From an uncultured Collinsella sp. (GTDB lineage Bacteria > Actinomycetota > Coriobacteriia > Coriobacteriales > Coriobacteriaceae): a stretch of 64,000 bases of DNA. The notes beneath the pieces are model-generated. The model was not told the DNA's origin. It made no database searches and saw only the letters and a program-made list of their open reading frames with translations. Both the position numbers and the translations under genes were made by a program. This document shows, one piece after another, positions 31,392-38,641 of the stretch (the first letter of the stretch is position 1; each line of letters opens with the position of its first letter). Location of the stretch: NCBI GenBank assembly GCA_900762325.1, contig CAAFGG010000024.1, positions 1-64,000 on the forward strand, read 5' to 3'.

Positions 31392-32399
31392 CTAGCTATT
31401 AAGCTTGTTAATGTCGTCGTCGGTGATGGTGTCTTCCTGGCTGGACGATTTGTCTTCGGAGGATGCGGTCTCATTGTTGGAATCGGAGGACTCGCTGCCG
31501 GAGGATGCGGTCTCACTGGACTCAGAGTCGCCCGGCTGCACGTTAGCGCCCGAAACCGTCTTAGTGGTGAGGTCGTAGGGCATCCTGCCATACCAGACAG
31601 AGTGGACCGCCTCGAGCGTGCCGTCGGCCGTAATACCGTCGAGGGCATCGCTCACGGCACGGCACAGTTCGTCATTGGACGAGAGGCCCGCAACACCAAG
31701 CGTCGAGGGCGCCTCGAGCGAACCGGCATAGGAGACCTCGCTCATCAGGCGTGCAAGGTAGCCGCCGGCCGTGGAGTCGCAGATTACATAGTCGACCTCG
31801 CCGGACTCGAGTGCCTCAAAGCACTCGTTGATGTTGGAGTAGGTCTTTTGGTTGGCGGTGATGCTCTGCTTAGCAAGCGCCTCCTGCGAGGCCGAGGACA
31901 TCTGGACACCCAGAGTAGACGTGTTAAGGGTATCGGTGGAAACGCTTAGCGACCCACCATCGCTGGTTTTACCGAACACGGAAGCGGCATCGTACAGGCA
32001 GGTGCCGAGCGAGCTAACGTCCCCATCCGTGGAGTTGATCTCGCCGATAAAGATATCAGCCTTTTTGTCACCGAGCGCGGAACCTGCCGAGGACGCATCG
32101 ACAAAGGCGACCTTAAGGCCCATGCGGCTTGCGAGGGCGCGGGCAGCGTCGACTGCATACCCCGTGAGCTCGCCGTCAGCGCCCTGCATGGCCTGCGGCG
32201 CATCGGAGGTATCGAGGGCAACCGTCAGGGTACCGGGGGTGACCAGGGCATCATCCGACACCGCGGGCGTGACGGTCTCGTACTCGATCTGGTCGATCGT
32301 GGGAGTCGTGAACGTAGACAGCGGGTTGAACGCGCATCCGCTCAGGCCCAAAACGGCGATGACCGCTGCGGTCCCAGCACCTAACCGAGCCGCGTGCAT
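31392..32399 (-). CDS. Family 3 solute-binding lipoprotein (amino-acid type)
   Basis: A 335-residue exported lipoprotein. The signal peptide has a lipobox LGLSGC with Cys22 as the lipidated residue. The body is a family 3 periplasmic binding domain (LTVALDTSDAPQAM, GYAVDAARALASRMGLKVAFVD, VDYVICDSTAGGYLARLM). The C-terminal 45 residues are a Ser/Glu/Asp-rich tail. ATG at 32399 with GAGGGG seven bases ahead fits the signal peptide exactly; a Met at 32417 is possible and farther upstream starts are not credible. No permease or ATPase gene is adjacent, so it may serve a distant transporter or act as a sensor. Confidence 0.85.
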   Translation of the reverse strand: MHAARLGAGTAAVIAVLGLSGCAFNPLSTFTTPTIDQIEYETVTPAVSDDALVTPGTLTVALDTSDAPQAMQGADGELTGYAVDAARALASRMGLKVAFVDASSAGSALGDKKADIFIGEINSTDGDVSSLGTCLYDAASVFGKTSDGGSLSVSTDTLNTSTLGVQMSSASQEALAKQSITANQKTYSNINECFEALESGEVDYVICDSTAGGYLARLMSEVSYAGSLEAPSTLGVAGLSSNDELCRAVSDALDGITADGTLEAVHSVWYGRMPYDLTTKTVSGANVQPGDSESSETASSGSESSDSNNETASSEDKSSSQEDTITDDDINKLNS

Positions 32400-32864
32400 C
32401 AAGCTGCCCCTCACCATGTCCACTACCCTGCCTTCTGTGTCGTATACGATCCGTGCGTTGCACGAAATATCAGATTGTTCCCACCAGCTGACCTGGTATT
32501 TGACCCCACACTTGCGCACCGGGGTGTTTGCTCGGGAGGCCGCAGCCACCTTCACGACTGGCCCGCTCGCCCGCGAGGCGGTATTGCCCCAAAGAAAGTA
32601 GAACGGACGGTGCGGCTTACATCTAGGACGCGCCATGATCGCGCCGCGCGCACGCGGTCGCTTACGTGGATCCCTTTGACCGCGTCTGTCTTGGACTAGG
32701 ATGGACATTTCGTCCATCCGCAACCACAGCCTGGCAGGAACGTAGCGCATTATAGCTAAGTTCAAGCTAAAGTTTAAGGTTAGGGGCGTCATTCGCACCG
32801 CGAGTACAGATTTCGCAGGTCAGGACGGGCCGCACGCGCCATCTTCACTGCCACAAAACCACCC
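32400..32864. other. Intergenic region, binding protein / comF
   Basis: The 465 bases have no supported gene. An AT-rich stretch with TAAGTTCAAGCTAAAGTTTAA at about 32757-32778 is the only notable feature. Confidence 0.5.
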
Positions 32865-33671
32865 CTACCAAACACGTGCGATAGCAAGGCCATCGACTGC
32901 CGCAGCGCCGGCACGCATGAGCTCCGCCGAGGCTGCTGCCATGGTCGCGCCCGTGGTAATGACATCATCGATAAGCAGTAGGCGGCGGCCGTGCACGTCC
33001 TCAACCGTCTCGTACATGCCTTGGGCACGCTCGCGACGCTCCTCACGACCGAGTTCGCGCTGGTCGCCATGCCCGTACTTGACGAGGGCATCGAGCAGGG
33101 GAACACCCGACAGCTCGCAAAATGGGCGCGCAATAGCCTCCATATGATCAAAACCACGCCGCCGAAACGCCGCCGCCGTCGCAGGCACAAACACCACCGC
33201 ATCCGCACCGGACAGCACACCTCCTAAGCGTTCGGGCGCTACGACCTGGGCGTGCAGGGCGGTGTCGTAGAGCAGCTCCGCCAGATACGGAGCCAAACGT
33301 CGCTCGCCCGCGTCCTTGTACGCTTTAATGATGCGCGGCAGCGGATGCGCATAGACGGCGCACGCCAGGCAGCGGTCGAGCGCCTCCGCCATTGCCGAGG
33401 ACGTGCCCTCGACCGAACACTCAGTGCACAGCAAATCCCCAAACGGGGCGCCGCATCGGGTACAGCTATGACGTGGGTCGATGAGCGTGAGCGCGGCCAG
33501 GCAGTCTTGGCAAATAAGCGCACCGGCGCGCTCGCAGCCGGCACATCGTGTTGGCGACAATACCTCGAGTGCCTCGCGTGCCGCCCGCTCGGCAAACGGC
33601 AGCAATTCGTCCGCAAACGGTAGGGCGCCGGCACCCTGCAGACGGCTCAATTTGTTCAGATGGCTCTTCAA
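32865..33671 (-). CDS. comF: ComF-family phosphoribosyltransferase-like protein
   Basis: A 268-residue protein of the ComF family, needed for DNA uptake in competent bacteria. An N-terminal zinc-finger region has two CxxC pairs (CAGC, CQDC; CTRCG, CTEC) at about 43-85. The C-terminal PRTase domain has RRRGFDHMEAIARP and the PRPP loop LLLIDDVITTGATM at about 230-243. The apparent start is TTG at 33671, seven bases after AGGGAGGG. That ribosome binding site lies in the 3' arm of a perfect 12-bp hairpin (33675-33710), so initiation may be controlled. No other com genes are in the window. Confidence 0.85.
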   Translation of the reverse strand: MKSHLNKLSRLQGAGALPFADELLPFAERAAREALEVLSPTRCAGCERAGALICQDCLAALTLIDPRHSCTRCGAPFGDLLCTECSVEGTSSAMAEALDRCLACAVYAHPLPRIIKAYKDAGERRLAPYLAELLYDTALHAQVVAPERLGGVLSGADAVVFVPATAAAFRRRGFDHMEAIARPFCELSGVPLLDALVKYGHGDQRELGREERRERAQGMYETVEDVHGRRLLLIDDVITTGATMAAASAELMRAGAAAVDGLAIARVW

Positions 33672-33674
33672 GAC

Positions 33675-33710
33675 ACAACCCTCCCTACGTTCGGTCGCAG
33701 GGAGGGTTGT
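33675..33710 (-). promoter_or_regulatory. Hairpin that buries the comF ribosome binding site
   Basis: On the minus strand, ACAACCCTCCCT and AGGGAGGGTTGT pair perfectly around a 12-base loop; AGGGAGGG is the comF ribosome binding site. It also lies 64 bases after ricT, so it could instead act as a weak terminator, though no proper T-run follows. Confidence 0.65.
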
Positions 33711-33773
33711 TGATTCAGCGCTATGGTACCCCGACGCGATTGGGGCAAGGCGGGTTAAATCCGCTCGCGGGCG

Positions 33774-35474
33774 TTATTCGCCGGCGGGCGGTTGTGGTGC
33801 GGCCGAAGACGGGGTCGAGCCCTCGCCACCATTCTGGCGCGGCTTGCGGGAACGGCGACGGCGACGGCGCTTTTGGCCCTGGTCGGCCGAGCCCTCGCCA
33901 CCGCGATCTTCGCGCGGCTCGCGCTCGTCGCGAGCGGCGCCACGCGAAGCCTTGGCAGCCGCTCCCCCGCCATCTCCGGGACGACGGCGCGTGACCTTGA
34001 CCTCACCATCCGAGACCTGATCGGCAACGGAGGGCACTGAGGGCTTCTGCTGTGCGCCCGAGGAATGGCGACGGCGCGGACGCGGGGCGCGCTCCTCCTC
34101 GCCACGTGACTTGCCGCCCTTGTCGGCAGGCGCATCGGAGGCCGAGGGACCCTTGGAAGCGGCACCAGCCTCGCGAGCAGCTGCGGCGCGGAAGGCATCC
34201 TCGCGCTCCTCGCTCGACAGGTGACGGCGGCGACGGCGCGTGGGGTTCATGCCACCGCCGCGGTTTTGCTGCTGAGGCTGCTGAGTCTCGCACTCGCGGG
34301 AGGAGTTCTTGCCTGCAGCTGCAGCCTCGCCGACATCGCCCGAGCCCGCGCGCTTGCGACGACGACGGCCACCGGCGGCCTCCTCGGCCTCGGGCGTTGC
34401 GGCATTGCCACGGCCCTTTCCGCGGCCACGGCCCTCGCCCTGGCTCTGACCGGCGCGAGCATCGGATTCAGCATCGCGACGACGGCGCTTGGGCATCGAC
34501 GTGCCGGCAAGACGGTCGGCGCTCGACAGGCCATCGCCCACGTCGACGCCGTTCTCGCGGTCGAGTTCCATGAGCGCCAGACGCATCTCGGGCGACTCGA
34601 TGCGCTCGAGCACGTCGCGCGTCACGCAGTCGGGGCGGCAATTGCAGCCCTGCTCGGCGGCCTTCTTCTTGCAGCCCTCCGAGCAGGTCATATCGGCCAG
34701 GTTGACCTTAAAGACCTTGCCGTTCTCCAGGCGCAGCACCAGCTGCTCGCGCGGCGTGTCATACTCCTGAATACGCGCCTTGCCGAGCGGCGTATCGATA
34801 AGCGTCTTCTTTTTGGGCGCGCGGCTCTTAAAGTCCTTGTAGGCCTCGAACTCGTAGCGCAGGCAGCACATCAGGCGGCCGCACACGCCGCTGATCTTGG
34901 AGGAATTGAGCGGCAGGTCCTGCTCTTTTGCCATGCGGATCGAGACGGGCTCAAACTGTCCGCCAAAGCGCGTGCAGCAGAGCTCCTGGCCGCACTGGGC
35001 ATAGCCGCCCACCAGGCGAGTCTCGTCGCGCACGCCGATCTGGCGCATGTCAACGCGAATGTGCAGCGTCGAGGACAGGTCCTTGACGAGCTGACGAAAA
35101 TCGACGCGCTCCTCGGCAGCAAAGTAGAACACGGCCTTCTCGCCGCCAAACAGGTACTCGACGCCGACCGGCTTCATCTCGAGGTCGAGCTCTTTGACCA
35201 GACGGCGGAAATCGACCATCGCCTCGTCACCCTGGATGGCCAGGTCATCGGCAAGCTGCAGGTCGATGTCGCTCGCCACGCGCAGCACGGGCTTGAGCGG
35301 CTGACCGATCTCTTCTTGCGGCACCTCGAAGGGATCGGCCGTGACCAAGCCGATCTCGGTTCCGCGCTCGGTGGAGCAAATGGCATAATCGGCCTCGAGG
35401 ATATCCAGGTCCTGCGGGTCAAACCACAGGTCGCGCGAGGCGTAGGTAAACTTAACGGGTACGACTAACGGCAT
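33774..35474 (-). CDS. ricT: PSP1/RicT-like protein with a long Arg-rich tail
   Basis: A 566-residue protein. Residues 1-300 are the PSP1/YaaT (RicT) domain with RDETRLVGGYAQCGQELCC, SGVCGRLMCCLRYE and the Cys cluster CSEGCKKKAAEQGCNCRPDC. In Bacillus RicT belongs to the Y-complex that steers RNase Y and carries Fe-S clusters. From about residue 325 the protein is a low-complexity tail with at least five Arg blocks (PKRRRRD, GRRRRKR, TRRRRRH, RPRRRH, KRRRRRRSRK) amid Glu, Gly and Ala. The gene overlaps holB by ten bases and follows tmk-holB, a common order. Confidence 0.88.
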   Translation of the reverse strand: MPLVVPVKFTYASRDLWFDPQDLDILEADYAICSTERGTEIGLVTADPFEVPQEEIGQPLKPVLRVASDIDLQLADDLAIQGDEAMVDFRRLVKELDLEMKPVGVEYLFGGEKAVFYFAAEERVDFRQLVKDLSSTLHIRVDMRQIGVRDETRLVGGYAQCGQELCCTRFGGQFEPVSIRMAKEQDLPLNSSKISGVCGRLMCCLRYEFEAYKDFKSRAPKKKTLIDTPLGKARIQEYDTPREQLVLRLENGKVFKVNLADMTCSEGCKKKAAEQGCNCRPDCVTRDVLERIESPEMRLALMELDRENGVDVGDGLSSADRLAGTSMPKRRRRDAESDARAGQSQGEGRGRGKGRGNAATPEAEEAAGGRRRRKRAGSGDVGEAAAAGKNSSRECETQQPQQQNRGGGMNPTRRRRRHLSSEEREDAFRAAAAREAGAASKGPSASDAPADKGGKSRGEEERAPRPRRRHSSGAQQKPSVPSVADQVSDGEVKVTRRRPGDGGGAAAKASRGAARDEREPREDRGGEGSADQGQKRRRRRRSRKPRQNGGEGSTPSSAAPQPPAGE

Positions 35475-36592
35475 TTCAGTGCCTTCCTGATATCGAACAG
35501 CATGACCTCGATGGCCAGCTGGGGAGTAACGTTTCTGGCGATGTTGCGCTCGGCGGTCGCGACCGCCTCGAGCGCCTGAGTGGCACCCGCAACATTGGTC
35601 GCGGCGGCAAGCCGACCGATCGTGTCGCGCACATCCTCGTTCACCACGTCGGCCGCCTCGTCCTGAAGTGTCAGCAGCACGTCGCGCATGAGCGTCCGCG
35701 CGCTCGCCAGCGTTTCCATGATACCCGAACGCTCGCGCGCGTTGAGTTCGCGCTTGTTGCGGTCCTCAAGCTGCTTCAATGCTCCACGCGACAGGTAGTC
35801 GGCGTTTTGCTCGAGTACCTTTTCCTGCGTGGACTTGACCTCGGCGAGCGGCGCCTTGACGGCGACAATGAGCGACTTGGCGCGACTGAGCACGTCGGCC
35901 TCGTCGGCGGCAATGAGTGAGTCGATGGCACGGACCATCTGACGGCGGGCGTCCTGGCGCTCGGCGCTCTTAAGAAACTCGATGCCGCGTGTGGGGCTTC
36001 CCGCCACGGCGACCGCCATGCGGCAACGCGCAGGGTCCTGACCGGTGGCGCGACTCACGGCCTGCGCGGCGACGGCGGGCGATACCAGCCGAAACGGCAC
36101 GCACTGGCAACGACTCACGATAGTGGGCAGCATCACGTCGGCCGAGGTGCCCAGCAAGATAAACATAACGCCCTCGGGCGGCTCCTCGAGCGTTTTGAGC
36201 AGTGCGTTGGCGGTGTTGGCACGCAGTTGCTCGGCACGGTCGATGATGTAGACCTTGGCCTTGGCACGGATAGGCGCCAGCGGCACGTCATCGAGCAGCT
36301 CGCGGGTCTGGGCGATGAGGTAACCCGTGGCGCTCTCGGGCGTGTAATAGTGCACGTCGGGATGCGTATGCCGAGAGACGCGCACGCAGCTGTCGCATGC
36401 GCCGCAGCCGTCCTGCTCGCACAGGAAGGCTTGGGCGAGCGCCCACGCGGCGTCGAGCTTGCCCGCGCCGGGAGCGCCCAAAAACAGGTAGGCGTGCGAT
36501 GCGCGACCGCTAGCGACGGCATTGGTCAAAAAGTCACGCACGCGCTCTTGGGTGTCGAGCTTGGCCAGCAGGCTTGCCTGAGCGGGGGCCAT
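35465..36592 (-). CDS. holB: DNA polymerase III delta' subunit
   Basis: A 375-residue clamp-loader subunit. Seen are the AAA+ nucleotide loop region FLGAPGAGKLDAA, where the usual Thr/Ser after Lys is Leu, as often in delta' which need not hydrolyse ATP. The zinc module CEQDGCGACDSCVRVSRHTHPDVH and TANALLKTLEEPPEGVMFILL with SRC follow. The ATG at 36592 has AAGGAGG nine bases ahead, inside the end of tmk, whose stop lies at 36594-36596. It is part of the tmk-holB-ricT cluster. Confidence 0.93.
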   Translation of the reverse strand: MAPAQASLLAKLDTQERVRDFLTNAVASGRASHAYLFLGAPGAGKLDAAWALAQAFLCEQDGCGACDSCVRVSRHTHPDVHYYTPESATGYLIAQTRELLDDVPLAPIRAKAKVYIIDRAEQLRANTANALLKTLEEPPEGVMFILLGTSADVMLPTIVSRCQCVPFRLVSPAVAAQAVSRATGQDPARCRMAVAVAGSPTRGIEFLKSAERQDARRQMVRAIDSLIAADEADVLSRAKSLIVAVKAPLAEVKSTQEKVLEQNADYLSRGALKQLEDRNKRELNARERSGIMETLASARTLMRDVLLTLQDEAADVVNEDVRDTIGRLAAATNVAGATQALEAVATAERNIARNVTPQLAIEVMLFDIRKALKCR

Positions 36593-36593
36593 G

Positions 36594-37277
36594 TTACTCG
36601 GCCTCCTTGGCAAGCGCGGCGGCGACGGCTTCCCGGGAAATGTCGAGGCCGTAGGCGCGAACCTGCTCGACCGTCTGCGCGAAAACGTCCTCGATGGACG
36701 CGGTCGCGTCGATGAGCTTTACGCGGTCTGGCTCCTCGGCGGCAATGGCACAAAATCCCTGATAGACACGCTCCTGGAAGGCCATGCCCTTGGCCTCCAT
36801 GCGATCGGTCGCACCGCGGGCCGCCATGCGCAGCGCCGCCTGCTCGGGCGTGATGTGGTAGACGAGTGTGAGCGCCGGGTGCGTTCCCGCGACGGCCAGG
36901 TTGTTGGCGTCGCGCACCATCTGGCGATCGAGGCCATCGGCAAATGCCTGGTAGCAGGTCGTGGAATCGTAGAAGCGATCGCACAGGACCACCTTGCCGG
37001 CCGCAAGGGCGGGGGCTATGACCTCGTGCACCAACTGGGCGCGCGCCGCCTCGTAGAGCAGCAACTCGCAGGTGTCTCCCATCGCCGTGTTGGCGGGGTC
37101 GAGCAGCAGGGCGCGAATCTTTTCGCTGATGGCAGTGCCACCCGGCTCGCGCAGAGTTACGACCTGATAGCCAGCGAGTTCGAGCGCACGGGCAAGCAGG
37201 CGCGCCTGCGTGGACTTGCCGGCACCGTCGACGCCCTCGAGCGTGATAAAGCTATGTTGAGCAGGCTCAAAAGCCAT
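36594..37277 (-). CDS. tmk: Thymidylate kinase
   Basis: A 227-residue kinase that makes dTDP from dTMP. The P-loop GVDGAGKST, TLREPGGTAISEKIR, LLYEAARAQLVHEVI and the DR(F/Y) motif VLCDRFYDST are all in place. Length is slightly above the usual 205-215, mostly at the C-terminus. First gene of tmk-holB-ricT. AAGGGG precedes the ATG. Confidence 0.95.
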   Translation of the reverse strand: MAFEPAQHSFITLEGVDGAGKSTQARLLARALELAGYQVVTLREPGGTAISEKIRALLLDPANTAMGDTCELLLYEAARAQLVHEVIAPALAAGKVVLCDRFYDSTTCYQAFADGLDRQMVRDANNLAVAGTHPALTLVYHITPEQAALRMAARGATDRMEAKGMAFQERVYQGFCAIAAEEPDRVKLIDATASIEDVFAQTVEQVRAYGLDISREAVAAALAKEAE

Positions 37278-37379
37278 GGGCGCAGCCCCTTCCTACAAGG
37301 CGCGTAAATGCAGATATATCAACCAAGCCATGATACCCCAGTGCTCGGCGCGTCCCCAGTGGCTAAAGGCGCCTTTCCA

Positions 37380-37448
37380 AAGTTGCGGTGAAATAGGGAC
37401 TGATTGAAGCTCTGAGACCGCCAAACAGTCCCTATTTCACCGCAACTT
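37380..37448. repeat. Perfect 23-bp inverted repeat with GGGAC core
   Basis: The left arm 37380-37402 ends AATAGGGACTG and the right arm 37426-37448 begins CAGTCCCTATT. The arms match exactly and the loop is 23 bases. It lies in the divergent tmk / zinc-ribbon gap. Confidence 0.85.
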
Positions 37449-37516
37449 ATGATGGGGAATTTTGGATGCTGGGTATAATCGTCGTATTGCATTGAAATGT
37501 GGCGAAAGGAGTGGCA

Positions 37517-38500
37517 ATGTCTCGGTATTGCGCCTCGTGCGGCAAGCTTCTTGCAGATGATGCCAAGTTCTGCACCTCGTGCGGTGCACCCGTTGAGCAA
37601 ACAGCCACGAGCGATAGCCAGCCCGCTTTTGAGCAGACCGGCTCCCTTGATACGCCGCAAGCCAAGGCGGACGACCCCCTCGCCTATAGCCCCGACCCCG
37701 CCGCAGGGACCGAGGCCGTCGAGACCACGCAGCGCATACCCGTCGCGAGCGGCTCGCCCCAACAGCAGCCGGCTCCCGCATACGCGCCCGCTTCGCCACA
37801 GACCCCCGCTCCCAAAAAGAGCGGCACCGGGCCGCTTATCGCCGTTATTGTTGTGCTGGTGGCGATCATCATCGCCCTGGTCGTTTTCTTTGTGATCAAG
37901 CCTTTCGACAACGCCGCCACGCAGACGACTGCCGCGGTAGCTAAGCTGCACCATGACGTCGACGACGATGACCTAAAGCCTCTCGGCGATCCCAACAGCC
38001 TGTACGACGATGATGACGATGACGACGAGGATGGCGGCGAAGCAACGCTCTCCGAGCAGAACCTCTACCGTCGCCTGAGCGAATACTACGACCTGCTCGA
38101 AGATCTCGACAGCCAGGTCCGTGGCTGCGCGCAGAACTTCAACGGCAACTATCTGGAAGAGGATCGAACCACCCGTCAAAATCTCGCCGACGTCGCCGAG
38201 CGCACGGAGGACACCATCGAGCAGTATTACGACATCGTCGAGGACCTGGACGTCCCGACGAGCTCCAAGAACTACAGCTCCTGGAAGGACATCATCGCCC
38301 TGTACGACGACCTGGATCACCGCATTGACGCAATCTGTGATGCCTGGGAGATCAGCCTGAAATACGCCAAGCCTGCGGACCACAAGAATGAGATCGTGGC
38401 GCCGCTGTCGCGCGACAACGTGGCGGGTACCAATGACAATAAGTACCGCCTAGACTTTGAGGAGCGCTATCCCGGCGCCAAACCCGTCGAGGTGAACTAG
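37517..38500 (+). CDS. Zinc-ribbon membrane protein with acidic exported domain
   Basis: A 327-residue protein. Residues 1-25 form a zinc ribbon (Cys5, Cys8, Cys19, Cys22: CASCGKLL, CTSCGAPV). A Pro/Ala-rich linker runs to about 105, a membrane segment follows at about 107-130 (LIAVIVVLVAIIIALVVFFVI), then an extracytoplasmic part that opens with Asp-rich runs (DDDD, YDDDDDDDED) and continues as helical sequence. ATG at 37517 with AAAGGAG is chosen over an upstream in-frame codon. No known function; zinc ribbon plus one span is common in Coriobacteria and Firmicutes envelope proteins. Confidence 0.78.
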   Translation: MSRYCASCGKLLADDAKFCTSCGAPVEQTATSDSQPAFEQTGSLDTPQAKADDPLAYSPDPAAGTEAVETTQRIPVASGSPQQQPAPAYAPASPQTPAPKKSGTGPLIAVIVVLVAIIIALVVFFVIKPFDNAATQTTAAVAKLHHDVDDDDLKPLGDPNSLYDDDDDDDEDGGEATLSEQNLYRRLSEYYDLLEDLDSQVRGCAQNFNGNYLEEDRTTRQNLADVAERTEDTIEQYYDIVEDLDVPTSSKNYSSWKDIIALYDDLDHRIDAICDAWEISLKYAKPADHKNEIVAPLSRDNVAGTNDNKYRLDFEERYPGAKPVEVN

Positions 38501-38518
38501 CGCTTTGTCGTTCCCGAG

Positions 38519-38576
38519 CCGGCAGTTAGAGACGTTCCTAAACTGCCGGCAGAAAAGGAACGTCCCTAACTGCCGG
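38519..38576. repeat. 21-bp inverted repeat with GGGACGTTCC core
   Basis: Arms 38519-38539 (CCGGCAGTTAGAGACGTTCC...) and 38556-38576 pair at 20 of 21 positions with a 16-base loop. It is placed between a stop codon and the terminator. Confidence 0.85.
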
Positions 38577-38578
38577 TC

Positions 38579-38618
38579 AAAAAAACGAGCGAGGATCGTG
38601 GGGTCCTCGCTCGTTTTT
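38579..38618. terminator. Bidirectional terminator, zinc-ribbon gene / topA
   Basis: AAAACGAGCGAGGA and TCCTCGCTCGTTTT arms with an eight-base loop, between two converging genes. Confidence 0.92.
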
Positions 38619-38641
38619 TAGGCAATGTTTCGACCGCGCCG

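Noticed and set aside
32400..32798. N-terminal extension of the binding lipoprotein
   Set aside because: It would place a perfect signal peptide and lipobox more than 130 residues inside the protein.
36440..36592. Loss of the Walker A Thr/Ser in HolB
   Set aside because: Degenerate nucleotide loops are usual in delta' subunits, so this is not a defect.
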